Of a DNA stretch of 64,000 nt, positions 53,209 to 62,422 are shown in pieces (the stretch's first letter is position 1; every line of letters begins with the position of its first letter). The stretch covers positions 1,426,001 to 1,490,000 of the forward strand of contig NZ_FNKI01000001.1 of NCBI RefSeq assembly GCF_900102925.1, given 5' to 3'. Source of the stretch: Flagellimonas zhangzhouensis. Lineage in GTDB: Bacteria; Bacteroidota; Bacteroidia; Flavobacteriales; Flavobacteriaceae. The position numbers were made by a program, and so were the translations under genes. The notes beneath the pieces were generated by a model, which was not told where the DNA came from, did no database searches, and worked only from the letters and a program-made list of their open reading frames with translations.

Positions 53209-54540
53209 ATGGAACAGGGTAATTATTCAGTTGGGTTGGATATTGGAACTACCAAGATCGTAGCGATCATCGGTAGGGAAAATGAGTATGGAAAAATAGA
53301 AATATTGGGCACTGGAAAATCCAAAAGTCTCGGTGTGCACCGAGGAGTGGTCAATAATATCACCCAGACCATTTCTTCCATTCAACAAGCCGTGGAACAG
53401 GCAGAGTTAAACTCAGGTCTTAAAATTGGATCTGTGGTTGTGGGTATTGCCGGTCAACACATCCGTAGCCTACATCATAGCGATTATATTACGCGTCCCA
53501 ACTCAGAGGAGGTAATAGATGGAGAGGATTTAGACAAATTGTGCAACCAAGTGTACAAATTAGTGATGCTTCCCGGTGAGGAAATCATTCATGTATTGCC
53601 ACAGGAATACAAAGTGGACGGACAAACTGAAATTAAAGAACCTGTTGGAATGTACGGCGGACGTTTGGAAGCCAATTTCCATGTGGTGGTTGGTCAGGTT
53701 TCATCCATCAAAAATATTGGTCGTTGCATTAAAAGTGCAGGATTGGATCTTGGGAATATCACCTTGGAACCATTGGCCTCTGCTGATGCTGTTTTGAGCC
53801 AAGAAGAAAAAGAAGCTGGTGTTGCCCTTATCGATATAGGGGGTGGAACTACTGATTTGGCCATTTTCAAGGACGGGATTATCCGTCATACCTCCGTGAT
53901 TCCTTTCGGGGGTAACGTAATTACAGAAGACATTAAAGAGGGCTGCTCGATTATTGAGAAGCAAGCCGAGCTTTTGAAGATAAAATTCGGTTCTGCTTGG
54001 CCAGGTGAGAACAAGGATAATGAAATTGTTTCCATTCCTGGACTTCGTGGTCGTGAGCCAAAAGAAATCACGCTTAAAAATCTTTCCAAGATTATTCACG
54101 CTAGAGTAGTGGAAATTGTGGAGCAAGTGTACGTGGAAATCAAAAATTACGGACACGAAGAGCAAAAGAAAAAATTGATTGCTGGAATTGTGCTTACCGG
54201 TGGTGGTAGCCAATTGAAGCATTTAAAGCAGTTGGTGGAATACATTACTGGAATGGACACCAGAATTGGATATCCAAACGAGCATTTGGCCGGGGATTCC
54301 GATGAAGAAGTGGCCAGTCCGTTGTACGCTACCGCTGTTGGATTATTGATGAATTCCTTGGAGGCCAAGAAAAAGAGCTTGGGGCTTCATCAAGAGAACA
54401 CCTTGGTCGAAGAAGAGGTGTTGGTGGAACAAGAACAAGAAATGGGAGCTAAGGCAACTGTGACGTCCCATGGTGACAGAAAATCAATTTTCGATAAGTG
54501 GTCTGAGAAGTTGAAAGACTTTTTGGACAACGCAGAATAA
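53209..54540 (+). CDS. ftsA: Cell division protein FtsA
   Basis: A 443-residue actin-like ATPase that links FtsZ to the membrane. N-terminal VGLDIGTTKIVAIIG (phosphate 1), DIGGGTTDLAIF (phosphate 2), and GIVLTGGGSQL (adenosine motif). The C-terminal end SIFDKWSEKLKDFLDNAE looks like an amphipathic membrane-targeting helix. Confidence 0.95.
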   Translation: MEQGNYSVGLDIGTTKIVAIIGRENEYGKIEILGTGKSKSLGVHRGVVNNITQTISSIQQAVEQAELNSGLKIGSVVVGIAGQHIRSLHHSDYITRPNSEEVIDGEDLDKLCNQVYKLVMLPGEEIIHVLPQEYKVDGQTEIKEPVGMYGGRLEANFHVVVGQVSSIKNIGRCIKSAGLDLGNITLEPLASADAVLSQEEKEAGVALIDIGGGTTDLAIFKDGIIRHTSVIPFGGNVITEDIKEGCSIIEKQAELLKIKFGSAWPGENKDNEIVSIPGLRGREPKEITLKNLSKIIHARVVEIVEQVYVEIKNYGHEEQKKKLIAGIVLTGGGSQLKHLKQLVEYITGMDTRIGYPNEHLAGDSDEEVASPLYATAVGLLMNSLEAKKKSLGLHQENTLVEEEVLVEQEQEMGAKATVTSHGDRKSIFDKWSEKLKDFLDNAE

Positions 54541-54566
54541 TAAACCCCATAAGAAACACAACCGTT

Positions 54567-56543
54567 ATGAGTAAGAACACTGAATTTGATAACATCGCTT
54601 TTGATTTGCCCAAGAACAAGAGCAACGTAATTAAAGTTATTGGCGTTGGAGGTGGAGGTAGCAATGCTATCAACCACATGTTCCAAGCTGGTATCAATGG
54701 AGTGGATTTTGTAATCTGCAACACGGATGCACAAGCCTTGCAGAACAGTTCCGTGCCTAATAAAATACAATTGGGCGTTTCGTTGACAGAAGGTTTAGGT
54801 GCTGGTGCCAATCCAGAAGTAGGAGAGCAAGCAGCTTTGGAAAGTATGGAAGATCTTAAATCCATGTTGGGACAAAACACCAAAATGGCTTTTATTACCG
54901 CTGGAATGGGTGGTGGTACAGGTACGGGAGCAGCTCCTGTTATTGCCAAATTGGCCAAGGAAATGGATGTGCTTACGGTGGGAATTGTGACCATGCCTTT
55001 CCAGTTCGAAGGAGCCATGCGTAACAAACAAGCTCAAACGGGAATTGAAAAATTGCGTGCCAATGTAGATTCACTCATTGTCATCAACAACAATAAATTA
55101 AGAGAAGTTTACGGTAATCTTGGGTTTAAGGCCGGTTTCTCTAAAGCTGATGAAGTATTGGCCACTGCAGCAAGGGGTATTGCAGAGGTAATTACGCATC
55201 ACTATACACAAAACATTGACCTTAGGGATGCCAAAACGGTGCTTTCCAATAGTGGTACCGCCATTATGGGATCAGCGGCTGCATCCGGCTCTTCAAGAGC
55301 TACCGAGGCCATTATGAAAGCTTTGGATTCTCCTTTATTGAATGATAACAAAATACAAGGCGCCAAAAATGTATTGTTGTTGATCGTATCCGGTTCCCAA
55401 GAAATCACTATTGATGAAATCGGTGAAATCAACGATCATATCCAAATCGAGGCAGGTCACGGAGCCAACATCATTATGGGGGTTGGTGAAGATGATAACC
55501 TTGGTGAAGCTATTGCTGTAACGGTTATTGCTACGGGATTTAATGTGGATCAACAAGACAATATTGTAAACACCGAGTCCAAAAAGGTATTTTATACTCT
55601 GGAAGATGAGCAAACTGCTCAACAAGATTTAACACCAGAAGCTACCGCGGTTCAAGAAGTGCAAGTTGAAAGAACTCCAGAACCTGAACCAGAGCCAGAA
55701 CCAAAGATTGTAAAGCATACATTGGAAATGGTTGAGGAACAGGAAGCGCCTGCTCCAGCTCCAAAAGATCCAGATTTGATTCCGACCACCAATTACATCA
55801 GAAACTTTAATGTGTTTTATGAAGAGGTGTTGGTGGAACCAACCAAGGAAGATGACTTCATCATAATTGAAGCCAAAAGTATCTTGAATAACATTGAGGT
55901 GGTTGATGCCGAAGAAGTAGCTTCACAGTCCAATGAGGATCAATTTACTTTGAGTTTCGACATGCCTTTAAATCAAAAAGAAGAGGTAGAGGAAGAAGAA
56001 AAGGAACTTACGGTAACCTTTAATTTGGATGACGGTATCGGAGATGTAAAAGTGAACGAATATGTTGAAGTAAACCCTGTTCTTGAATACAATAAAGAGG
56101 GCGAAACTCGCTACAACTTGGAAGAATACATGGAGTTGGAGAATAAATTGACTGGCGCAAAGTCAATGGCAGAAACCCATGAACCAAAGTTGGTGGAGAA
56201 TGAGCTTGTTTTTGAAAAGAAGACCGTAAAAGTTGAGGAGAAGAAGGAGCAGCAAGAGGAAACTTCTGCTAGTTTGGATCCGATGAACAGTTCTATCAGT
56301 GATATTTTAAGAGATAGAGCGGATGAAAGAAGGAGAAAGTTGAAAAATTTCAACTACAAGTTTCAAAATAATAGAAACAGTATAGACGAAATAGAAAAGG
56401 AGCCTGCGTACAAACGTCAAGGGGTAGACCTTAACGATGTGCCCAAGGAACAAAAGGTGTCAAGAACCACTTTAAGTGAAGATAGCAATGATGATCTTCA
56501 ACTGCGTTCCAACAACTCTTTTTTGCATGATAATGTTGATTAG
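54567..56543 (+). CDS. ftsZ: Cell division protein FtsZ with long C-terminal linker
   Basis: A 658-residue tubulin-like GTPase forming the division ring. The GTPase core (1 to about 325) has GVGGGGSNAINHM, GMGGGTGTGAAPV and the NTDAQAL motif. A long acidic Glu/Val/Pro-rich linker of some 280 residues follows, then a C-terminal peptide region (YKRQGVDLNDVPKEQKVSR... ending in SNNSFLHDNVD). E. coli FtsZ has about 380 residues; the long linker is usual for Flavobacteriia. It ends the cluster, with a strong terminator. Confidence 0.96.
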   Translation: MSKNTEFDNIAFDLPKNKSNVIKVIGVGGGGSNAINHMFQAGINGVDFVICNTDAQALQNSSVPNKIQLGVSLTEGLGAGANPEVGEQAALESMEDLKSMLGQNTKMAFITAGMGGGTGTGAAPVIAKLAKEMDVLTVGIVTMPFQFEGAMRNKQAQTGIEKLRANVDSLIVINNNKLREVYGNLGFKAGFSKADEVLATAARGIAEVITHHYTQNIDLRDAKTVLSNSGTAIMGSAAASGSSRATEAIMKALDSPLLNDNKIQGAKNVLLLIVSGSQEITIDEIGEINDHIQIEAGHGANIIMGVGEDDNLGEAIAVTVIATGFNVDQQDNIVNTESKKVFYTLEDEQTAQQDLTPEATAVQEVQVERTPEPEPEPEPKIVKHTLEMVEEQEAPAPAPKDPDLIPTTNYIRNFNVFYEEVLVEPTKEDDFIIIEAKSILNNIEVVDAEEVASQSNEDQFTLSFDMPLNQKEEVEEEEKELTVTFNLDDGIGDVKVNEYVEVNPVLEYNKEGETRYNLEEYMELENKLTGAKSMAETHEPKLVENELVFEKKTVKVEEKKEQQEETSASLDPMNSSISDILRDRADERRRKLKNFNYKFQNNRNSIDEIEKEPAYKRQGVDLNDVPKEQKVSRTTLSEDSNDDLQLRSNNSFLHDNVD

Positions 56544-56581
56544 TAGTGTACATTAACATCCATTGATTTAGTGGAAAGCAT

Positions 56582-56618
56582 AAACCCGAAAGTTCGTTTT
56601 CTTTCGGGTTTATTTTTT
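56582..56618 (+). terminator. Terminator of the division and cell wall cluster
   Basis: AAACCCGAAAG (56582-56592) pairs perfectly with CTTTCGGGTTT (56601-56611), 8-nt loop, then A and a T run. It lies 39 nt after the ftsZ stop. Confidence 0.9.
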
Positions 56619-56644
56619 ATCTTCGCAACCCTAAAATCAAACAA

Positions 56645-57094
56645 ATGGGACTGCAAGAAAAGGTAATGACAGAAATGAAAGCCGCAATGAAGGCAAAGGA
56701 TACCGTTGCCTTAGAATCGTTGCGAGCCATTAAGTCTGCCATATTATTGGCAAAAACAGAAAAAGTAGGTACAGAACTTTCCGAAGAAGATGAAGTAAAG
56801 TTGGTTCAGAAATTGGTAAAGCAACGTAAGGACAGTGCCGCTATTTTTACAGAACAAGGCCGTGATGATTTGGCAGAGCCAGAATTGGCCCAAGTTGCGG
56901 TGATTGAAAAGTTTTTACCCGAGCAATTGACCGAGGAAGAAATTGAAAAAGTGGTCGTTCAGACCATTGATAGTGTTGGAGCCTCGGGAATGCAGGATAT
57001 GGGCAAGGTAATGGGTATTGTTTCCAAGGAATTGGCAGGACAGGCCGATGGAAAAACCATTTCTACCATTGTAAAAGCAAAGCTTAGCTCATAA
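56645..57094 (+). CDS. GatB/YqeY domain protein
   Basis: A 149-residue helical protein of the YqeY family, related to the tail domain of the amidotransferase GatB, which touches tRNA. The core motifs (LESLRAIKSAIL, EFLPEQLTEEEI-like FLPEQLTEEEIE, GKVMG) are clear. A TATCTTCG -7-like element lies at 56618-56625. It may have a role in tRNA-dependent processes, but no function is proven. Confidence 0.88.
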   Translation: MGLQEKVMTEMKAAMKAKDTVALESLRAIKSAILLAKTEKVGTELSEEDEVKLVQKLVKQRKDSAAIFTEQGRDDLAEPELAQVAVIEKFLPEQLTEEEIEKVVVQTIDSVGASGMQDMGKVMGIVSKELAGQADGKTISTIVKAKLSS

Positions 57095-57114
57095 AACATA
57101 TAATTGGCCCAGTA

Positions 57115-57135
57115 CCTGCCCGTCCGTTAGGCGGG
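57115..57135. repeat. Palindromic insert 1 in the tRNA-Arg copy (family D)
   Basis: CCTGCC (57115-57120) and GGCGGG (57130-57135) pair with one G-U, loop of 9 nt. Its boundaries are exact, since the flanking bases match the intact tRNA. Confidence 0.75.
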
Positions 57136-57148
57136 GTTCAACTGGATA

Positions 57149-57167
57149 CCTGCCAGCCGCAGGCAGG
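57149..57167. repeat. Palindromic insert 2 in the tRNA-Arg copy (family D)
   Basis: CCTGCC (57149-57154) pairs perfectly with GGCAGG (57162-57167). The same CCTGCC arm as insert 1 shows they belong to one repeat family. Confidence 0.75.
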
Positions 57168-57237
57168 GAATATCAGATTTCGGTTCTGATAGCAAATTGA
57201 AAGAATTGGAATGCTCTTTTTATAAGAGTTAATTAAT

Positions 57238-57311
57238 GGCCCAGTAGTTCAACTGGATAGAATATCAGATTTCGGCTCTGAGGGTTGGGGGTTCGAATCC
57301 TCCCTGGGTCA
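57238..57311 (+). tRNA. tRNA-Arg (anticodon TCG)
   Basis: A 74-nt cloverleaf: acceptor GGCCCAG/CTGGGTC (one G-U), D arm GTTC/GAAT, anticodon stem TCAGA/TCTGA with loop TTTCGGC (anticodon TCG), variable GGGTT, T arm GGGGG/CCTCC with TTCGAAT loop, discriminator A. CCA is not encoded. A strong terminator follows. Confidence 0.93.
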
Positions 57312-57327
57312 CTTAAGAACTTATATT

Positions 57328-57360
57328 AAAAGCCCGAAAGCAATTTGCTTTCGGGCTTTT
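57328..57360 (+). terminator. Terminator after tRNA-Arg
   Basis: AAAGCCCGAAAGCAA and TTGCTTTCGGGCTTT form a long perfect stem, then Ts. It lies 17 nt after the tRNA. Confidence 0.9.
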
Positions 57361-57509
57361 AAGTATTCATAAATATAACACTCGGTCAAAATGTGTTAAA
57401 AACCCCAAATAAAGGCAGCTACTTAATGGTTTACAAGCATTTGATAAATCTTCTCCTGAAATTTTAATTATTTTCATAGGGCATAAAATAAATTATCAAA
57501 CTATTTCAT

Positions 57510-59129
57510 ATGAAAATTAAATCGAGTTTGCTATTCGCGATAGCATTGGTGTGTCTGTTTCCAAAACTGCATGCCCAAATTGAACTTCAAACAGGTAAAG
57601 ATGTTGCCGTTACAGATACAGAATCTGGTAAGGTCCGTGGCTTTATTCGAAACGGAATTTATACCTATAAGGGGATTCCCTACGCAAAGGCTGAGCGATT
57701 TATGGCGCCCACTAAAGTGGATGCTTGGGAAGGAGTTCGTAGCTCAACGATGTATGGTCCCGTAGCTCCGTTATTGACTCCGACTACTTCAGTAATGGAT
57801 GAGTCCGAATTTGTGTTCGACCACGATTGGGGATATACTAGCGAGGATTGTCTTCGTATTAATGTTTGGACACCTAACACAGATCAAAAGAAAAGACCTG
57901 TGCTATTCTGGATTCATGGTGGTGGTTACACTGCAGGTTCCAGTCAAGAATTGCCATCCTATGATGGTGAGAATTTGAGTAAAAAAGGGGATGTGGTGGT
58001 AGTGTCCATCAATCATCGATTAAACGTGCTTGGTTTCTTGGATTTATCCGCTTATGGAGAAAAGTATAAAACTTCAGCTAACAACAGTATTTTGGATATC
58101 GTTGCTGCTTTGGAATGGGTGAAAGCTAATATTTCCAACTTTGGTGGAGACCCAAACAATGTCACCATTTTTGGTCAATCAGGAGGTGGAGCCAAAGTGA
58201 ACAATTTAATGGCCATGCCCAAAGCCAAGGGACTATTTCATAAAGCCATCAACCAAAGCGGGGCTATGCGTTCCAATATGTTGGAAAAGGAAGTTACGCA
58301 AGAAATTGGTACGGAAGTATTGAATCAATTAGGTTTATCAGCTGACCAAGTGGATCAATTGCAAACCATCCCATTTGAACAATTAAGCGCAGCAAGTTCA
58401 AAGGCGTTGCAAGTGGTTGGTGAAAAAATGAAAGCGGAAGGAAAACCAGTTATCGGTATGGGTTCCTTGAATTGGGGCCCAAGTCATGACGGTAATGTTT
58501 TTCCATATCAATTGCTTTCGGATGAGGCTTTCGAATTGTCCAAAGACATCCCGCTTCTGATCGGGACCACTAAAAATGAGTTTACTCCATTTGCCAACGG
58601 TCGCTTTTTTAATGCTTCGGAAGAGGAAATCATGGCACATATCAAAAATACCTACAAGGACAAAGCTGATGATTATTTGGCGGCGGTTAAAAAGGCATAT
58701 CCTAACGATACCAAACCATCAGATCTGTTGGACATAGATGCCATGTTCCGTCCAGGTGCCGTTTTTCAAGCCAACAGAAAATCTGCATTAAAAGGTGGTG
58801 CTCCAGTATATATGTATTTGTTTACTTGGCAATCACCCGTGTTTGATGGGAAATACAAGTCATTGCACTGTATGGAACTCCCATTTGTTTTTGATAATAT
58901 TGAAAGAGCCGTTCAAATGACAGGCGGTGGAGAAAAGGCACATATTTTGGCTCATAAAATGAGTCAAGCTTGGATCAATTTTGCGAAAACTGGTGATCCA
59001 AATCATGATGCTTTGCCAGTGTGGCCCGTTTACAATGCCACGGATACGCACACTATGTTTTTAGATGAAGAATGCTTTGTTTCCCCTCAAAGGGATAAGG
59101 AATTTTTAAAATTGGTAACAGGTTCTTAA
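57510..59129 (+). CDS. Exported carboxylesterase (type B)
   Basis: A 539-residue alpha/beta hydrolase of the carboxylesterase/cholinesterase family, with a signal peptide (MKIKSSLLFAIALVCLFPKLHAQ). Oxyanion hole HGGGYTAGS, nucleophile GQSGGG, the acid near residue 345 and His in SLHCMELPFVF. It should act on esters in the periplasm or outside. Neighbours are unrelated. Confidence 0.9.
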   Translation: MKIKSSLLFAIALVCLFPKLHAQIELQTGKDVAVTDTESGKVRGFIRNGIYTYKGIPYAKAERFMAPTKVDAWEGVRSSTMYGPVAPLLTPTTSVMDESEFVFDHDWGYTSEDCLRINVWTPNTDQKKRPVLFWIHGGGYTAGSSQELPSYDGENLSKKGDVVVVSINHRLNVLGFLDLSAYGEKYKTSANNSILDIVAALEWVKANISNFGGDPNNVTIFGQSGGGAKVNNLMAMPKAKGLFHKAINQSGAMRSNMLEKEVTQEIGTEVLNQLGLSADQVDQLQTIPFEQLSAASSKALQVVGEKMKAEGKPVIGMGSLNWGPSHDGNVFPYQLLSDEAFELSKDIPLLIGTTKNEFTPFANGRFFNASEEEIMAHIKNTYKDKADDYLAAVKKAYPNDTKPSDLLDIDAMFRPGAVFQANRKSALKGGAPVYMYLFTWQSPVFDGKYKSLHCMELPFVFDNIERAVQMTGGGEKAHILAHKMSQAWINFAKTGDPNHDALPVWPVYNATDTHTMFLDEECFVSPQRDKEFLKLVTGS

Positions 59130-59152
59130 AGTTGATTTTATACCTAAAATAT

Positions 59153-59189
59153 AAAAAGCGTGTCCCTATTGGAGTACGCTTTTTTTTTT
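59153..59189. terminator. Terminator between the esterase and kinase genes
   Basis: AAAAAGCGT (59153-59161) pairs with ACGCTTTTT (59176-59184), followed by Ts. It lies between convergent genes and has A/T tracts on both sides, so it may work both ways. Confidence 0.8.
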
Positions 59190-59248
59190 GCTTTTATAAA
59201 TAAATGACCATGTACCTCGTACTTAAAAAGAACTACGTTTTTAAAAGA

Positions 59249-61648
59249 TTAAGCTACTTTCTCACTGTGTTTTGCAAAGCAGTGTTTGTTGATTTTGGAG
59301 AACAATAATGGCCCATTAACAGGCTTGGTGACCAAATCATTAGCGCCAAGTTCAAATATTTTCTTGCGGGTTGCACTGGTATTGTCAGCGGTAAGGACAA
59401 TTATGGGGATGTCTGATGGACATTGCGCATTTCCACTTCTAATAATGGAAGTGGTTTCAAAACCGTCCATTTCGGGCATTTGTAAATCCATTAAAATGAA
59501 ATCGAAAGATTTGGTCTTCAGTATTTCCAATGCTTCTTTGCCATGGTTTGCGATAATTAGGTTTACATCTCCCCAGTTCTTTTTGAACAGTAATTTTACC
59601 ACGGTTTGGTTCATCTTATTGTCCTCAACCAAAAGGACATTAGTTGTCCCCAATTTTTTATCGAAAGACGGTATAATTTGTGCCTCATTTACAAGTGCAA
59701 TATCCTCGTCAATTTCAAAACTTAAGTTTAGTTCACAAATAGTTCCTTGTTGGTGATTATTTCTGAATTGGACATCGCCATTCTGCAAATCAACATAGGT
59801 TTTTACAATATAGAGTCCCAATCCCAATCCACTGAACTCTCGTTTATCCCTAAAGGATTTCTTTGTGAAAGATTCGAATATAGTACTCATTTTTTCTTTC
59901 GAAATGCCAATTCCAGTATCACTTATGGTGAAAGAAATGGTGGCCTTACCATTGATTTTTTTGCAATCTATTTGTGTGTACACACCACCTTGATTGGTAA
60001 ACTTAATGGCATTGTCCAAAATATGGTTGAGAATTTGTACTAGTTTACCCTTGTCTCCTACAATTCTTGCGGGTAGCTTATCTGAAATGGTGGAAGCAAA
60101 CGCCAGATCTTTGGATATCGCTTTTCTCTCTTGGGTATTTAGCACCCTGTTCAAGGTGGATTTTAAATCGAAAGGAATCTCTTTAAGTTCTTGATCTCCT
60201 TTTTCTATTACCGTAAAATCAAGAATATCCTCAATATAACCCAATAGATTTTTCGAGGAGCCAAGGATCATCTTGCATTTTTCTTCCAGATTTTCTTCCT
60301 CTTTATTTTCTTGTAATGATGTGGCAACACCCATAATTAAATTAAGTGGTGTCCTAAGTTCATGACTGATGTTGGACAGAAAGGACGATTTAATTTCGTT
60401 CATGTCTTCTGCCCTTTGGAGTGCCAATAATTGATTGTGTTCATTTTCCATTCGGAGGTTACGGATTCTATTGCTCATGGATATGGATAAAAAGATAATC
60501 TCCAACCCAATACCGAACTTAGTTCCATTACTCGTAAAAAATGAATTTTCTATGGTATTGAAATTATTAAGGATAAAGACCACAAAACCAGAAATTAGAA
60601 AAGTGACACCAATAATAAAATAGATATCCACCTTTTCCTTTTTAACCTTTAAAGTTACTATGGCACTGATCATGTGGATCAAAACCAAAATACCAATGGC
60701 GTTGGCGTATGGATAGCAACTTTTAAATAAACTTGGGACAGCAGCTAAAATTAAGGTGCCAATTATAATCCCAGCACTAATGGCCTTGTTGGCAACATGC
60801 AATACGGGGCTGTTTTTTTTTAGGTTTAGGAAGATGTCTCCATATTTCCCAAAAAAGAACAAGGAAATAAAAGCGGTAAGTAAAACTGCTCTATCAGACA
60901 ACCAACCTCCTTGGGGCGTAAAATATTGATGAAAAAAACCATCCAATGAAAACTGCATCAATGCTATAAAAAGCACGTATAGGGCATAGTAAATAAAAGC
61001 TCTGTCCTTTAAGGCAAAAAAGAAGAACAGATAGATAATACTCGCCAATATCAAAATACCATAAAAGAACCCATAGAAAACCTGTTCTTTATAAGTAAGC
61101 CTAAAAAAGCTATTCTCAGAATAAAGGTTCATGGGAAGCATCACAACTTCGCCATCACTTTTAAGATGAATATAAGCCTGTAGTTTTTGATTTGGCTCCA
61201 GTGCTATGTCAAAAATTGATTTTCTATGCTGAATAGTTTTTTCGGCAAAGGGTATTTTATCACCACTATATTGTTTCTGCACCTCACCTGTAGCATCAAT
61301 CAGGTATAGGTTTACTATATCCGTTATGGGTCTTGCAGTTTCCAAATAGTACTGGGAATACTTATCGGTAGGATTCTCCAAAGTGAAAGACATCCAATAA
61401 TGATCATTGGTAAAACCCAAGTTTTCCTTTAAACTGGAAAGTGGAACAAAATTGAGGTTAGGATTGTTCCTTATTTCTTCGAAACTATAGTCCTCTTGCC
61501 CCGCTAAAAATACCGAGGTTTTTGAACGAAGTGAAATAGCATCAGAACCAAGATCACTCTCATTAAATTGAGCATTGGAAACAAATGAAAATAACAATAA
61601 AAGGGCATTAAGCCATGCAATAGAGGTTGGGGGAATTATAAAGCGCAT
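59249..61648 (-). CDS. Hybrid sensor histidine kinase with 7TMR-DISM sensor
   Basis: A 799-residue protein. Signal peptide (1-26), extracytoplasmic 7TMR-DISM domain (about 40-180), about seven TM segments (about 190-395), HisKA with His429 (SNISHELRTP), HATPase (about 535-645; NAIKF, DTGIGI, GLGLGLYIV) and a C-terminal receiver with Asp721 (FILMDLQMPEMDG). DISM sensors usually bind small carbohydrate-like ligands. No DNA-binding regulator is next to it, so its output is unknown. Confidence 0.92.
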   Translation of the reverse strand: MRFIIPPTSIAWLNALLLLFSFVSNAQFNESDLGSDAISLRSKTSVFLAGQEDYSFEEIRNNPNLNFVPLSSLKENLGFTNDHYWMSFTLENPTDKYSQYYLETARPITDIVNLYLIDATGEVQKQYSGDKIPFAEKTIQHRKSIFDIALEPNQKLQAYIHLKSDGEVVMLPMNLYSENSFFRLTYKEQVFYGFFYGILILASIIYLFFFFALKDRAFIYYALYVLFIALMQFSLDGFFHQYFTPQGGWLSDRAVLLTAFISLFFFGKYGDIFLNLKKNSPVLHVANKAISAGIIIGTLILAAVPSLFKSCYPYANAIGILVLIHMISAIVTLKVKKEKVDIYFIIGVTFLISGFVVFILNNFNTIENSFFTSNGTKFGIGLEIIFLSISMSNRIRNLRMENEHNQLLALQRAEDMNEIKSSFLSNISHELRTPLNLIMGVATSLQENKEEENLEEKCKMILGSSKNLLGYIEDILDFTVIEKGDQELKEIPFDLKSTLNRVLNTQERKAISKDLAFASTISDKLPARIVGDKGKLVQILNHILDNAIKFTNQGGVYTQIDCKKINGKATISFTISDTGIGISKEKMSTIFESFTKKSFRDKREFSGLGLGLYIVKTYVDLQNGDVQFRNNHQQGTICELNLSFEIDEDIALVNEAQIIPSFDKKLGTTNVLLVEDNKMNQTVVKLLFKKNWGDVNLIIANHGKEALEILKTKSFDFILMDLQMPEMDGFETTSIIRSGNAQCPSDIPIIVLTADNTSATRKKIFELGANDLVTKPVNGPLLFSKINKHCFAKHSEKVA

Positions 61649-61865
61649 TAAGCAGGTATTATTGAATCCACCTTTTGGGGAAGTGTCATCAAGTTAGTTG
61701 GTTTGTTTTAGAAACGGTGCTTTTGCTTTAATAGTGCACTGAAGTGTCTGGAACTACCATCCTTTAGACGTAATCCAAAAAAATATCGGTGAACAGCAAA
61801 AAATGTTGAAAGGAATCTGCTTTACCTTGGACTAAACAAACCAATACTTTAAAAAATCAATCAAA

Positions 61866-62309
61866 ATGAAAAATTGGGTGGTACTGCTTTTATTGATCTC
61901 GGGTGTTTATGGTTATGCCCAAACTATAGATTACAATACCAAAAAAGGTTTTGCCGCCAATGGATATGATGTGGTCTCTTATTTTGATGGAATGGCGGTT
62001 GAAGGCAAAACAGATTTAACAGCCGTTTATGATGAGGTAAACTACAAGTTTTCCAGTGTTGACAATTTGAAAAAGTTCAAAAAGAATCCCCAAGCTTTTT
62101 TACCGCAATACGGCGGGTATTGCGCTTATGCTGTTGCCGTAAATGGAAAAAAAGTCAATATAAATCCCGAAACTTTTGAAATTAGGGATGGGAAACTGTA
62201 CCTGTTTTACAATCAAGGCAAAAACAACACCTTGCAATTTTGGTTGGATGAATCACCAAACAAACTAAAAGACCAAGCCAATAAAAATTGGGAGAAAATT
62301 AAAAATTAA
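61866..62309 (+). CDS. Exported YHS-domain protein
   Basis: A 147-residue protein with a signal peptide (MKNWVVLLLLISGVYGYAQ) and a YHS domain (about 30-85; GYDVVSYFDG, QYGGYCAYAV). YHS domains are often near metal-handling proteins; no such partner is near here. The preceding gap of 217 nt has a TACCTTGG element at 61823-61830, one mismatch from the -7 consensus. Confidence 0.8.
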   Translation: MKNWVVLLLLISGVYGYAQTIDYNTKKGFAANGYDVVSYFDGMAVEGKTDLTAVYDEVNYKFSSVDNLKKFKKNPQAFLPQYGGYCAYAVAVNGKKVNINPETFEIRDGKLYLFYNQGKNNTLQFWLDESPNKLKDQANKNWEKIKN

Positions 62310-62422
62310 TGAAAGGTAAAAGTGAATTGGGCATGCAGGATACATTGAATATTCTTTCTATCTTATGCTGATATAGCTTAAACCAAATAGCACAAATCAA
62401 TCTAAAAACAACCTTAATATAC

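Larger units (their letters stand above)
57106..57189 (+). pseudogene. tRNA-Arg pseudogene with two palindromic insertions, truncated after the anticodon arm
   Basis: GGCCCAGTA, GTTCAACTGGATA and GAATATCAGATTTCGG match the intact tRNA-Arg at 57238 almost base by base. They are split by a 21-bp insert (57115-57135) and a 19-bp insert (57149-57167). The match ends after the anticodon stem (TCTGA); no T arm or 3' acceptor strand follows. The inserts break the D arm, so this cannot fold as a tRNA. Confidence 0.8.

Noticed and set aside
57106-57189. The upstream tRNA-like copy as a functional second tRNA-Arg
   Set aside because: The D arm is split by two inserts and the T arm and 3' acceptor strand are missing.
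59286-59756. 156-codon plus-strand frame
   Set aside because: Shadow of the histidine kinase receiver and ATPase region on the minus strand.
61649-61865. Regulatory RNA in the kinase-YHS gap
   Set aside because: No stable hairpin with U tract and no conserved motif was found, only a weak TACCTTGG element.
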